Notes: generated by a model from the sequence alone, not told the origin. DNA of 64,000 nt from Okeania sp. SIO2C9 (GCF_010672455.1 NZ_JAAHGO010000003.1:420519-484518); one strand, 5' to 3'; shown: positions 45,388-55,019, numbered from the stretch's first letter. Made by a program: numbers and translations.

Positions 45388-46125
45388 CTAAAGTAGATCG
45401 TCTAACTGTTCAAAACTTTGAGCTTTCAATTTATTCAAAGCAGATTTAGCTGCAGCTTGTTCCGCGGCTTTAATTGATGGTCCCTTACCCATGCCAAGTT
45501 TCTTACCTTTAAACCAAACTTCTGCAAAGAAACGTCCGCGATCGCCATGAATCTTATTTGTTTCCTCCACTTGATAATTTGGCAGTGTTTTGTAATGACC
45601 TTGAGTCCATTCTTGGAGAGCTGCTTTATAATTTTGCCTAGCTGGGTCACTGCGAATTTCTGCGATCAAGATTTCAAAGTGAGAGTCTAACCAGGGGCGA
45701 ATTAATTCTAAGCTATTAGTGCTTAAATAAAGAGCAGCTAAAACAGCTTCAAAAGAATCTGCTATTCGTGACTCTTCCCCAGCTCGATCTCCTGCTGCAC
45801 TTTTAGATACCAGTAAATAACGACTCCACCCATATTTATTTGCAATTTGTGCTAGAGAACGATCGCTCACCAAAATAGAACGAATAGCGGCAAATTCTCC
45901 TACTGGATAATTTGAATACTTTTCAAATAGTAACTCTGCCGCAACCAGTCGAACTACTGCATCACCTACAAATTCTAACTGTTCATAGTTATGTGTTGAG
46001 GAAACTGTAGAATGGGTTAAAGCCAAATCTAGTAAATTCCATTTTATTGCTGCTTGTTGAGGTATAGATAACTTTTCTATTAGAGATTGAAGTTGCTTTT
46101 GGCGAGGATGATATATTTGAGTCAT
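45388..46125 (-). CDS. rnc: Ribonuclease III
   Basis: A protein of 245 residues from ATG at 46125; a TTG 27 bases upstream is a less likely start. YEQLEFVGDAVVRLVAAEL is the RNase III signature with the catalytic Glu and Asp, and ESRIADSFEAVLAALYLS the second metal-binding Asp/Glu cluster. The C-terminal NYKAALQEWTQGHYKTLPNY to KAAEQAAAKSALNKL is a double-stranded RNA-binding domain. It processes rRNA precursors and other structured RNA in the cytoplasm. Cyanobacteria often have several RNase III genes; this is a full-length one. Confidence 0.92.
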   Translation of the reverse strand: MTQIYHPRQKQLQSLIEKLSIPQQAAIKWNLLDLALTHSTVSSTHNYEQLEFVGDAVVRLVAAELLFEKYSNYPVGEFAAIRSILVSDRSLAQIANKYGWSRYLLVSKSAAGDRAGEESRIADSFEAVLAALYLSTNSLELIRPWLDSHFEILIAEIRSDPARQNYKAALQEWTQGHYKTLPNYQVEETNKIHGDRGRFFAEVWFKGKKLGMGKGPSIKAAEQAAAKSALNKLKAQSFEQLDDLL

Positions 46126-46368
46126 TGTTTGGATGCTTTTGGTATCTCCCAATTTATTTGTTTACTTTTAGGGTTAAGGAATAGCAAAAAACAAATTATC
46201 CAATTTTTGGACTTTCCCTATTCCCTACTTCCTGCTTCCTGCTTTGCTAATTTTAGTGCAATGGAATATTTGTTTATTTTTAGAGTTACATCATCTATAT
46301 ATTATTACATATAGAAAGGTCGAGAAGATATATCGATCTAGGGTCTAAATTATCAACGCCCAGAAAAC

Positions 46369-47733
46369 TTACCAAGGATTACCAATTAATGTAAACGCTG
46401 ACCAATAATAAGGGTGGGAAAAAATTTTATTACCAAACTCTGACAATTCTGGTGGTAGTTGTAATTCTCCCCTAGTTCCACTTAACTCACCCATATTTAT
46501 ACCTACTTCCCCACGTATCATTGCAATTTGAGCTTGTCGGAGTGCTTCTGCTCTCAGTAGTGTTTTTTGCAAGTGTTGATAAAATTCTGTCATTAATGCC
46601 AATGTTCCGATATCGCTGACATTCCACAAACTTGCTAATGCTGATCTAACTCCTGACTTTACCGTTAACCCCGCAAAACCCAATTCTGCTTGTCTATCTC
46701 CCAAAGCAGTGCGACAAGCACTTAAAACTAATAATTCTACTGGGGGTTCATTCAATTTCAACTTTTCTATTTCATCTAATCCGATTTGTTCATCATTCCA
46801 AAACTGTATATAAGACCGCTCTGGTTTTCCTGGTCGAAACTCTGCATGGGTAGCCAAATGAACTATTTCATAAGATTTTTTCTGTCGTTGTTCTTGTAAA
46901 TTGTTAACTGTGAAATCTTGATTCATCAAAGCATTACCTTGCCATGTAAATCGCGTAATTTTGTTAATTTCTACTGGTACTGCTGGTAAAGGTTCTAGTT
47001 CTTTAAATTCTGATGCTCCCATTGCTAATATTTCAGCATTTTTAATTTTATTATAGTTAGTATCTATCAGATTAAATGCGGGAATTCTAGTAAGAGCATA
47101 CTTTTCTATCAAAAAATTTTCTCCATCATGTAATACTGCCAAGGGTAAAGTTCGTAAACCCATACCCAAACAGAACATAATAGTATCTATTTTTTCCTGT
47201 TCTAAAGTTGGTTCTAATGGCTTTACCATCCATTCATATAATTTTTGTGCTGACTCTAAATATGATGTGGTATTGCGTCTTCTAGGATTTGTAATTTCTA
47301 CATTTAGCCTTTTAACTGTGTTAATTAACTGTGGTTTATCTGCATCAGTAACACTATAAATTTCTGGTTTTTTGCCTGGGGTTATTAATATTAGCTGCAT
47401 TTGCTCTGCTCGTGACCAAATCCAAATAACAGCAGGTTTTGTACCAGTTTGTTGAGATATATTTGAAAGAGTTTCAGCGATACCTTCAGCCGTTACTGAA
47501 AAATCAGCTAGATTTTCATCAAAATAATTTTCATAGTCTCTTTCCCAATGTTGTTCAACTTGATTTACTGCTTCAGTAAAGTTTTTCTGCTCTAAAAATC
47601 TATCCCAGTCCTCGTCTTTTACCGCGATCGCTGATTGTTTTACCAGCAGAATATTTAAGATAATGGTACTAAAAAAAATTAAAATAAATAATAAACAAAA
47701 AATAGTTCTTTTTTTCCATTTCTGATGATACAT
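46369..47733 (-). CDS. CHAT-domain protein, membrane-anchored
   Basis: A 454-residue protein. Residues 8-32 (KRTIFCLLFILIFFSTIILN) form a signal anchor. The C-terminal CHAT domain shows YEIVHLATHAEFRPGKPERS (catalytic His), LLVLSACRTALGDRQAELGF (catalytic Cys) and GVRSALASLWNVSDIGTLAL, ending SHPYYWSAFTLIGNPW. CHAT proteins are caspase-like proteases common in filamentous cyanobacteria. Usual TPR repeats before the domain are reduced to a short WDRFLEQKNFTEAVNQVEQH helical region. Partners are not apparent. Confidence 0.88.
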   Translation of the reverse strand: MYHQKWKKRTIFCLLFILIFFSTIILNILLVKQSAIAVKDEDWDRFLEQKNFTEAVNQVEQHWERDYENYFDENLADFSVTAEGIAETLSNISQQTGTKPAVIWIWSRAEQMQLILITPGKKPEIYSVTDADKPQLINTVKRLNVEITNPRRRNTTSYLESAQKLYEWMVKPLEPTLEQEKIDTIMFCLGMGLRTLPLAVLHDGENFLIEKYALTRIPAFNLIDTNYNKIKNAEILAMGASEFKELEPLPAVPVEINKITRFTWQGNALMNQDFTVNNLQEQRQKKSYEIVHLATHAEFRPGKPERSYIQFWNDEQIGLDEIEKLKLNEPPVELLVLSACRTALGDRQAELGFAGLTVKSGVRSALASLWNVSDIGTLALMTEFYQHLQKTLLRAEALRQAQIAMIRGEVGINMGELSGTRGELQLPPELSEFGNKIFSHPYYWSAFTLIGNPW

Positions 47734-48155
47734 AATTTTACTCCACAGGTTAGTATTACTGATTCAAATATATTTTTCTATCCCTAGCAATCCTACTTGA
47801 GTTGTGCAAAAAATATCTGAGAAGTTAGGAAATATTATTAAAGTTTTATCATACTATAAATTTTCTGTTTTGTCAAAATAAAATTAAAATTTCGCTTTTG
47901 AGTAAATGTGTAAGTTATTTTGTAAATTTCCATAATAGATAGTCAAAATATGAATATGGAATAAAAAAATTGACGTTGCTGAAGTAAGGTATGAAATTCA
48001 ACTTTAAGTCAATTTTCAGCCAAAATAATAGCGCAAATTATACCTATTTCTTCTTCTAAAGTCACCAAAAAACTCCTTTTTACTTACTGACTCAGTCGTC
48101 CTGACTCCTATAAAATAATACATTTATTCAGCAACCCTAAAAAACAGGTAAATTA
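47734..48155. other. AT-rich intergenic region
   Basis: I see no gene, repeat or hairpin of note in this divergent gap. It probably holds the promoters of the CHAT gene and of the esterase. Confidence 0.5.
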
Positions 48156-48242
48156 ATGATTAAATTTGTGGGTGTTTATTAGTGTTGCAGCAATGGCAGC
48201 CTCTGGGGCTCACAGTGCTAAAATAGGCACTGCACCAGTTTA

Positions 48243-48344
48243 CAGCGCTTTTCGCTCTTGATGAACCACATCTTCACAAGCAAAACTTTGTAGGGACGTT
48301 CCATGGAACGTCCCTACTGTGGTCTACCCAAATGAAAACCGCTG
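48243..48344. mobile_element. TA-duplicating miniature element, 102 bp, in the esterase
   Basis: Flanked by TA at 48241-48242 and 48345-48346; ends CAGCGCTTTTC and (complement) CAGCGGTTTTCATTTGGGTA. It contains a 26-base perfect palindrome at 48291-48316 (arms TAGGGACGTTCCA). Excision leaving one TA gives GTT-TAT-GCT, reading APVYAANCNLDFSQMFVFGD. Confidence 0.88.
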
Positions 48345-48814
48345 TATGCTGCAAATTGCAATTTAGACTTTTCCCAAATGTTTGTTTTTGGGGATAGCCT
48401 TTCATATCCAGGAAATACAAACGGAACTAGAAACGCCGGTCGTTTTTTTGAGCGTAGAGCTTCTAACGGATATGTTTTTACAGATATTCTAGCATCGTGT
48501 TTAGATTTAGATCCTGTAACTTTTTATCGTCCTGCTCGTGGTGGTGTGTCTTCAGATGGAGCTAACTTTGCTAGAGGTGGAAATGATACTGAAGAGGTCT
48601 TAGAGCAAGTTGACTCTTTTCTCGGGTATCTTTCAGGTGCAGATCAGTCAGCTAACTCTAATGCACTTTATACTCTCTGGATGGGTGGAAATGATTATAT
48701 TATGGATACAGTTTTTAATGGGAAAGATGCAGAACCCGATAATGTTGTTGAGAATATTAGTAGTGCTATTAAAACTTTACATGATAAAGGTGCTGAGGAC
48801 TTCCTCATCCCTAA

Positions 48815-48995
48815 TATAGAATCCGGTTATATAGTATATGTTCATTATTCAATCTCCCCATCTCCCCATCTCCCCATCTCCCCCAACAATACAATTAAGT
48901 ATTCAACTGGATTTGATATTACTCGTTACTCCTTACTCGTTACTCCTTACTCGTTACTCCTCAGTAATACGATAACTAATTACCCGGATTCTATA
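48815..48995. mobile_element. TNA-type miniature element, 181 bp, in the esterase
   Basis: Ends TATAGAATCCGG and the perfect complement CCGGATTCTATA, with TAA duplicated at 48812-48814 and 48996-48998. The interior has ATCTCCCC octamers, a right-end-like CAACTGGATTTGATATTA (a probable nested copy) and alternating TTACTCG/TTACTCC heptamers. Excision gives CCT-AAC-TTG, reading IPNLSLFGFSPAA. Confidence 0.88.
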
Positions 48996-49254
48996 TAACT
49001 TGTCATTATTCGGTTTCTCTCCTGCTGCTATGTCCCCAGATGTATCTGATATATTGAATCAATTAATAGATGAGCATAACGAAAAATTAGAGTTAAAGAT
49101 CGCTGAGTTAGAGGAAGAGTTGTCTGAAGTTACCATCACATTATTAGATGTTGACTGCTCCATAAAACTGATACAAACCGTTACATAGCGTAACAACCCG
49201 ATGTTTACTTCCTGCTTCTTGTGAGGCCGTCGGCGGTTACTCATCCACAGGCAT

Positions 49255-50349
49255 TCATGCACAGGCATTCACGGTCGAGCCGACCGCATTTCTTAAATTT
49301 ATACTTGCGTTTAAATCTCTATCTATTGACAAGCCACAGTCGGGGCAGTCATAAGTTCTCAGATGCAAGGGCATGTCTTGAACATGACCACAATTAGAAC
49401 AAGTCTTTGATGATGCAAAGAATCTATCTACTACTACTAATTCACTTCCGTACCATTGGCACTTGTATTTAAGCTGTCTGCGAAATTCATAAAATCCTTG
49501 GTCAGCTATTGATTTAGCTAGCTTATGGTTAGCTAACATTCCCCTGACGTTTAAATCTTCTATGACAATACTGCCGTGGTTTTTGGCTAAGTATGTTGTC
49601 AGTTTATGAAGTGCGTCTTGACGGATGTTTGCTACTTTTCTATGCAACCTAGCTATCTTAAGTTGTGCTTTTCTCCAATTAGCAGAGCCCACCTGTTTAT
49701 GACGATTTCGGTATTGCAGCCTAGACAACTTGGCTTCAAATTTCTGATACGCTCTGACACTTTCAAATACTTTTCCATCACTTAGTGTAGCTAAGGTTTT
49801 CACACCTAAGTCTACACCTACTACATCAGTTTTTTTGGGTGTAGTTGTGCCATGAAATTCATAGCTACAGCTCAAATACCAATCACCGGCTTGTCTGCCA
49901 ATAGTTATTTTTTGAACTGTGGCCTCAATAGGTTCATAAGTTTTGACTATACCAATAAAAGGTAGTTTATGATTCCATCCATTTAATTCTATTGGTTTTC
50001 CACTGGTTTTCAATTGTGAAAGAATCTGATCTGCCTTTTTTCTTAAATTTTGGGCGTTTACCCAACCCTTGAAAGAACCTCTTAAATGCCTGACCCAAAT
50101 TGATGTTTGCGCAGCATTCCGTAGGAAAAGCATATTGATAAACTTTAGACGACAAGTTTTTCATCCAGGGATAAAGAGGTTTTGTATGATTGGTAAACAC
50201 TTCTCTAAGCTTACGAGTGTTTGGCTTGAAACCATCCTTGTAAGCAGCATTCCACAAACTTAAGCCCCAGTTATAGCACCATCGAGAGTAGCCCGCGTGT
50301 TGAGCAAAGAGCGTTTTTTGCTTGTTATTAAGTTTGAGCTTTGTTAATC
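49255..50349 (-). pseudogene. tnpB with frameshifts and an in-frame 21-bp insertion
   Basis: Pieces of one tnpB overlap in different frames. The 5' piece (before 50257 and upstream to about 50330) reads KQKTLFAQHAGYSRWCYNWG then LSLWNAAYKDGFKPNTRKLR and on to KRPKFKKKGRSDSFTIEN. One extra base near 49990 shifts the frame; the second piece reads SGKPIELNGWNHKLPFIGIV, VVGVDLGVKTLATLSDGK (Asp), IVIEDLNVRGML (Glu), CSNCGHVQD and CPDCGLSIDRDLNASINLRN (Zn ribbon and last Asp). In the first piece PTECCAN is encoded by a 21-bp dispersed unit; without it the text reads YQYAFINLGQAFKRFF. Confidence 0.82.
50105..50125. repeat. 21-bp dispersed unit inside tnpB
   Basis: The unit begins GTTTGCGCAGC and ends ATTCCGTAGG on this strand. 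It adds exactly seven codons to the tnpB frame. Other copies are at 62941-62961, 23817-23837, 29917-29937, 42190-42210 and, less exact, 17792-17813. Confidence 0.8.
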
Positions 50350-50639
50350 ATGGATTTCATATATGCGTGAGCGCAGCTCATCTAAAAAGTATGCTTTTTT
50401 ACGTATTATATCGTTATTCTTTGATTAAGTCAATGCTCTATTTTGAATGAAATACTTGATAATCCCAGTCAGTTAGGTGTTACTAATGTAACAGACGGTT
50501 GGTTAAATACAGTTTTTGATTCTGATCCTGATTGCGACAACGCCTTTACGTGTGGTGTTAATCTTGCAGATCCAGATAGATACTTATTCTGGGATTTCCT
50601 TCATCCTACAAAAGTATTTCATCAGTTAATAGCAAATGA

Positions 50640-50776
50640 TATCAAATCCGTTGGCTTCGGAGTAATATAATTCTGTTGATAGTCATACAATCGGTAAGGG
50701 CGAATGGCCATTCGCCCCTACAGTATAGACTCTTATCTTTAAAGACTGAATAACACCGATGCTACCGGATTTGATA
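50640..50776. mobile_element. TNA-type miniature element, 137 bp, in the esterase
   Basis: Ends TATCAAATCCG and its complement CGGATTTGATA, with TGA duplicated at 50637-50639 and 50777-50779. The centre has the palindrome GGGCGAATGGCCATTCGCCC. The right end shares GGTAGCATCGGT with the left end of the element at 62628. Confidence 0.88.
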
Positions 50777-50910
50777 TGAGGCGTTGCACGGTGATGAATG
50801 ATTTGAGATTTTTGATTGAATGGGATTGTGGATTAATCAATTGCTAGAATCATTAGTATTAGGTTTTTTTAGTCAAAGTCTAAACTAATTTTTGGCAATA
50901 TCATTCCATA

Positions 50911-51096
50911 ATGTCCAACCCCGCAAATGAAGCTATATCTGCTCTGAATTCTGAATATAATCAACCTGTTCCTGAATATAATCAAGCTGTTCCTGAACCT
51001 ACTTCTACATTGAGTTTGTTGGGATTAGGTTTAAGTTTCCTGGGGATGTCAGCTTTCAAACAGAAAGATATACAAAAGCAGAAACATAAAGTATAG
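50911..51096 (+). CDS. PEP-CTERM tail fragment
   Basis: A 61-codon frame from ATG that holds a short repeat (EYNQPVP, EYNQAVP) followed by PEPTSTLSLLGLGLSFLGMS and a basic tail AFKQKDIQKQKHKV. This is a PEP-CTERM sorting signal, processed by exosortase in bacteria with surface glycans. It is probably the displaced end of the esterase; a frame link is missing in 50780-50910, where several stops occur. Confidence 0.6.
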   Translation: MSNPANEAISALNSEYNQPVPEYNQAVPEPTSTLSLLGLGLSFLGMSAFKQKDIQKQKHKV

Positions 51097-51623
51097 TGCT
51101 ACGCGCAAGGCAAAAGCGAGTGCGTAATTCTGAGGTCTCCTCAGAATGTAAGACGCACATCTGACAGTCAAAAGTCAAAAGTCAAAAATACTCTTTGACT
51201 GAGTTTGATAATTTAGAAATGTTAGCGCCCTTTGCTTTGACTGCTATAGAACCCCTAAGCGTATCTTCATAAATATTAAATTTTTCTAGCTAGGAGACAG
51301 GAGGGAAGAGGGAAGAGGGAAGAGGGAAGATGTGGGGAGAAATAATACAAAAAATTCAACACTCCTTTTCAGATTTTTCCTCACTCATTGATGCGCGAAA
51401 AGACTTGGCTACTATAATTATATAGAGCTCAAATGGGTTCTATATAATCACAATCTTTGAAGATTTATGAAAAAGACTGTAGGGATGTTTCACAATACTT
51501 GTATGAAACATCTTCTCCTGGTCTCCTGTATGATTCCCATTTATCCTGACTTCTGACTTCTGACTCCTACCCTCACCCATAAGACTAGTGAAGCGCAAAC
51601 CCTAAATATATCTCAAACAGGTT
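51097..51623. other. Intergenic region with heptamers
   Basis: No gene is visible. It contains a dispersed block with AGAATGTAAGACGCACATCT near 51145, AGTCAAA heptamers, and (GAGGGAA)4 at 51301-51328. Confidence 0.7.
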
Positions 51624-52865
51624 CTATAACATCTCTGTTGCCCACTCAATACATAACTTTGCCTGTTCCGCCCAAAAATCAGAACCCCAATAAACAAAAC
51701 AACTGGTTTCACACAACAATAACGCTCTAGTTTTTTCAGCAGAACCCTTGCCAGAATCTATAACCTTGGCATAATCTTGACTCAACTTTTCAACTGCTGC
51801 CAACACCTGTTGTCTTAAGTCTCCTTCTTGCCATTGCTGGTGCCCCCCTATCCACGAACCCCCTGTTGACTTAAGTCTTACCTCTGTCGCTGAACCCTCT
51901 GATAAATATGTATCAATATATTGACTTACAGTCAGAAAACCTACATCAGACCAGCGATCGCTCTCCCGAAACAGAGGAGTAAAAGAATTCTTAAAATATT
52001 CAAACATCATCACATTACCATTTTCTCCATCAGAAGTCGGCACTACCAAAGCAGGCGGTTTCATTCCCACTTCTTGCCCACGATATCGCACATCACTAAT
52101 ACAACCATCAGCATTTTGACCACTTTGCTGTCGAATACCCATATCCGTATCCCTAACCACACAGAGAATACGTTCCGACTCACCACCTGACTCTACCACC
52201 AACCAATGCACTCTATTTTCTAACTCTGGCGTACTCCAACCTTCAGGATGTTCCAATGCTGCATTGGGTAAAATAATCCATTCATAACCACACTTCTTCA
52301 ATAGACGTATAAATCTTAATGCTTCAGCAGGGTCTCCTGTCATACCCATCTCCGGCAACCAAAACCCTCTTATCCGCGATAGTGCCTCTGTCCCAAATAA
52401 ATCGGCAAAGACTCGTCGCCATTCCATAATTTGAGCCTCGTGGTCTCGTTCGGGAGTGGCCGGAAAATAGCAATGACTATATGCACTACCAGTAAATTCT
52501 ATCGTGTCTGAATATTCTGTGAGAACTTCTCGCCAGAGACTAATGACATCTCCTACTGGTTCATTATCAACGTGAAGATGAGCAAAAATACCATTGGTAG
52601 AAAGTTTGGCCATTTCTTCCAGCAATACTCCAGAGTAATCTACCATCATCCGGGGTTGATGACCTTCTTGTGTTAGTTGTTTCGCATAACGGGCAGGATT
52701 TTTGTATGCTTGAGCAAACCATTGAGCATTCCAATGCTCTTCAGAGTTTTCTTCACCACCAAGCATTTTTTCTAAGTTGCCCTGTAGTTGACCATTATTC
52801 CAAATCGGAGGTTGATGAAAATGTAACCAGGGGACAAATATAGACAGAGGATTGGGATTTGACAC
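51624..52865 (-). CDS. Glycoside hydrolase family 57 protein
   Basis: A 413-residue protein starting SNPNPLSIFVPWLHFHQPPI, the HxHQPP start block of GH57. RIRGFWLPEMGMTGDPAEAL near residue 165 contains the catalytic Glu, and VVPTSDGENGNVMMFEYF near residue 275 the Asp acid/base region. GGSWIGGHQQWQEGDLRQQV closes the active site. The family comprises amylopullulanase, 4-alpha-glucanotransferase and branching-type enzymes; in cyanobacteria this shorter type is of unknown detail and acts on alpha-glucans. It is a monocistronic gene here. Confidence 0.85.
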   Translation of the reverse strand: MSNPNPLSIFVPWLHFHQPPIWNNGQLQGNLEKMLGGEENSEEHWNAQWFAQAYKNPARYAKQLTQEGHQPRMMVDYSGVLLEEMAKLSTNGIFAHLHVDNEPVGDVISLWREVLTEYSDTIEFTGSAYSHCYFPATPERDHEAQIMEWRRVFADLFGTEALSRIRGFWLPEMGMTGDPAEALRFIRLLKKCGYEWIILPNAALEHPEGWSTPELENRVHWLVVESGGESERILCVVRDTDMGIRQQSGQNADGCISDVRYRGQEVGMKPPALVVPTSDGENGNVMMFEYFKNSFTPLFRESDRWSDVGFLTVSQYIDTYLSEGSATEVRLKSTGGSWIGGHQQWQEGDLRQQVLAAVEKLSQDYAKVIDSGKGSAEKTRALLLCETSCFVYWGSDFWAEQAKLCIEWATEML

Positions 52866-53129
52866 TTTTTGACACTCTTCCTGGTACTAAACTATTCATG
52901 GATTTATTACTTATAGCACTATTAAGAAAAGTTAGGACAAGTTATCATACCGTTTCACGGCAGTCAAAAGTCAAAAGTCAAAAGTCAAAAGTAAGATTTT
53001 ATAGCTCAAAACTTTGATTTTTCAGTAATTTCAGCAAATTATTCGACATCTAAACTTTGAAACTATTTGTAACATTCTTTTTTCCAATTGGTATCAAATC
53101 TTGAAGCTCAATCGAACTTTTGGGGAGTT

Positions 53130-53711
53130 TCAGAAGCCAAAGTTCAAATCTACAATTATTAGTTGACCGTCAAAAGCATAGAAACTAACTTTGTAAATGT
53201 TCTCGGCATTCACAGTTAATTGAGCATTTGGAGGAATATTTGAATTAGAGTCAAGCAAGTTTGAGGCGGACATTTCGTCTTTGGCCAGAAGTTCTTCATT
53301 TTTATTATAGGCTGACAAGACTGTTCGGCGAGAACTGGTGACTACTCCACTGACAAACTTGACTGGAGATTTAAAGTGAATTTCTATTAGGCCACTTTTT
53401 GGGGCTCCCATTAAGACTTTGACCCCTGGAGGAACTGCAAAAGCAGGGTTTGATGGTTCGATCACAATTGCATTAGAGAAAGTTAAGCCCCAATTTTTAA
53501 ACTGATGGTCTACTACTTCAAAGGATTTTAAATTTTCTAGGCCAAGGCGAATACAACTAGGCATTGTTGAGAGTTGTAAGAATTCTGATTCAGTATTTTC
53601 ATAGCCAGGATTAGCTACGAATGTATATCCATTGTTGAAATTGTTGACCCTGAAGTTATTAGTTAGAGGATTGATATTTCGCGTTGTATCAATCGAAAAA
53701 GTCTTTAACAT
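53130..53711 (-). CDS. Beta-rich protein of unknown function
   Basis: About 193 residues from ATG at 53711, which has AAGGATG six bases upstream; a GTG at 53753 inside a palindrome is less likely. The sequence reads MLKTFSIDTTRNINPLTNNF and then PAFAVPPGVKVLMGAPKSGL, EIHFKSPVKFVSGVVTSSRR and AENIYKVSFYAFDGQLIIVD, with alternating hydrophobic strands that suggest a jelly-roll or carbohydrate-binding fold. No signal peptide is present. The palindrome upstream could be an operator. Confidence 0.5.
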   Translation of the reverse strand: MLKTFSIDTTRNINPLTNNFRVNNFNNGYTFVANPGYENTESEFLQLSTMPSCIRLGLENLKSFEVVDHQFKNWGLTFSNAIVIEPSNPAFAVPPGVKVLMGAPKSGLIEIHFKSPVKFVSGVVTSSRRTVLSAYNKNEELLAKDEMSASNLLDSNSNIPPNAQLTVNAENIYKVSFYAFDGQLIIVDLNFGF

Positions 53712-53739
53712 TGGACATCCTTGATAAAGTTGTAACTTT

Positions 53740-53758
53740 TTGAGGGGTGACACCCCTC
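53740..53758. promoter_or_regulatory. 9-bp inverted repeat upstream of the 53711 gene
   Basis: TGAGGGGTG and CACCCCTCA flank a single base. It lies 29-47 bases before the chosen start and could be an operator or an mRNA hairpin. Confidence 0.45.
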
Positions 53759-54125
53759 ATTATATTATTACTTATAGCTTATTCTTTAGAACTTTGCTTT
53801 GATCGGGAAAGTTTTCATTTTCTTTAGAACTTCACTTTGAGCAAGGGAATTTTCGGTTTGTATCAATGACTAAGATTGACCATTTCTGATTATGACTTTA
53901 TTTGAGTTACAAATAAAAATGATTTATTGAAGGTTTAATTCACTAAAAACTTTATTTGTATTAAGTATAAATATTAATAATATGTAGCTTATAAAATTTG
54001 ATATTTATAAAGATTAAGATATAAAAAATTAACCGAGTCTCTGACTAAAACAGTGATATAAACTCGGTATCTGGAATTTTTGACCCAATTTTAAGTTTTA
54101 AGAATCATTCGTTGCTGACAAAACG
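53759..54125. other. AT-rich intergenic region
   Basis: No gene is visible. TTTAGAACTT-GCTTTGA-like boxes occur twice near 53785 and 53822. Nothing else stands out. Confidence 0.5.
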
Positions 54126-54828
54126 TTAAGAGATAAAGCCAATTTCACCTTCAATATTAAATTTTTTTTCAGGATGTTCTTTTAAGAACAATTCCACACC
54201 TTGTCGTACTTGTTGTCCCCAATAATCTAAACCAACATCATGAAGAATAATTGTTCCTTCTGGTTTAATATAACTAGAAAGTAATTTTAGGTCTTGTTTG
54301 ACCGCTTCCGTTCTATGATCTGCATCCAGAAATGCTAGATCGAATTTTCCATATTCTTCACATACTTCTCGACCAATAATTTCTCTATCCTCAAGGTTAA
54401 TCCCATAATTTACAACTTTATCTAAATCTTCTTTGTTGGGAAAACCGCAAGAAAAAAAGCCTCGTTTTAAGGTAAATCTTGTCAAAATTTCAAAGTGTTT
54501 AAGGACTTTTTAAACAAAATATAAATGAGTTTGTTTATTGTTCATTTATATTTTGTTTAACGCAAAGAATATTTAGAAGTTCTACAAGAAGGTCGGCATC
54601 CACACAAACAATTTTTGACTCTGGCAGACACAATCCTAATACAGTAGTGGAAACTCCGACAAACGTGCCAATTTCTAATGTTTTTTGAGGATTTTTTTGA
54701 CGGCTGATATTAATCAGTTTTTCTGCATCATCAAGTTTTACTGAGGCATTTTCTATGAATTCTCTTTCAAGTCCTTGTTGACTAAGAAAAGATAATGCTT
54801 GTTCTCTAGCTTCTTTGACAGTTATCAT
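54126..54828 (-). pseudogene. Class I SAM methyltransferase broken by a 51-bp hairpin
   Basis: The 5' part from ATG at 54828 contains KTLEIGTFVGVSTTVLGLCL (motif I of O-methyltransferase-like enzymes) and IVCVDADLLVELL, then a stop at 54535 within a perfect inverted repeat. The 3' part, in another frame, reads VLKHFEILTRFTLKRGFFSC, FDLAFLDADHRTEAVKQDLK (metal/catalytic DADH) and TIILHDVGLDYWGQQVRQGV. Joined, the pieces give a caffeoyl-CoA-type or Methyltransf_24 enzyme of about 215 residues. Confidence 0.8.
54510..54560. repeat. Palindromic 51-bp insertion in the methyltransferase
   Basis: Arms of 19 bases (TTAAACAAAATATAAATGA and its complement at 54542-54560) pair perfectly around a 13-base loop. 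No such arms are expected in the coding sequence. It coincides with the break between the two parts of the gene. Confidence 0.75.
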
Positions 54829-54942
54829 TGCTACAGTGGCTTTTTTTTAATATGTAGGATGTTTATATTTTTAGCAGATTCTACAGGAAGATAATCTTTC
54901 AAATTCAAAAATTCAATCCTGAAATAACAATTAGGATCCTTC

Positions 54943-54990
54943 AACAATTAATAATTAATAATTAATAATTAATAATTAATAATTAATTAT
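54943..54990. mobile_element. Minimal TTACC-targeted element of AATTAAT heptamers
   Basis: Read on the minus strand it follows CTTACC with GAATAATTAATT, consists of five to six seven-base repeats and ends in TTGTTGAA, like the right ends at 34491 and 32105. Hairpin parts are missing. Confidence 0.45.
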
Positions 54991-55019
54991 TCGGTAAGGA
55001 ACTTAATTTACTCTCAAAT

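Larger units (their letters stand above)
49161..50433 (-). mobile_element. IS200/IS605-type element with frameshifted tnpB, in the esterase
   Basis: The element lies between TGCTC pentamers at 49156-49160 and 50434-50438. Joining at one TGCTC gives GTT-GAC-TGC-TCT-ATT-TTG and an open esterase frame. A 5-base duplication is not expected for IS200/IS605 transposition, so the borders could instead reflect a preferred target. No tnpA is present. Confidence 0.7.
48156..51096 (+). pseudogene. GDSL-type esterase gene (possible PEP-CTERM protein) broken by four insertions
   Basis: The coding pieces in order are: an N-terminal secretion-signal-like piece (VAAMAASGAHSAKIGTAPVY) near 48166-48242; 48345-48814 with MFVFGDSLSYPGN (block I Ser), GGNDY (block III) and ending FLIPN; 48996-49160 with LSLFGFSPAAMSPDVSDILN; 50434-50639 with SILNEILDNPSQLGVTNVTD and FWDFLHPTKVFHQLIAN (block V Asp and His); and a C-terminal piece at 50911-51096 with VPEPTSTLSLLGLGLSFLGM, a PEP-CTERM signal. 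Excising the first, second and third insertions at their target repeats restores the frame. The link to the last piece is less sure. It was a secreted lipase/esterase. Confidence 0.85.
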
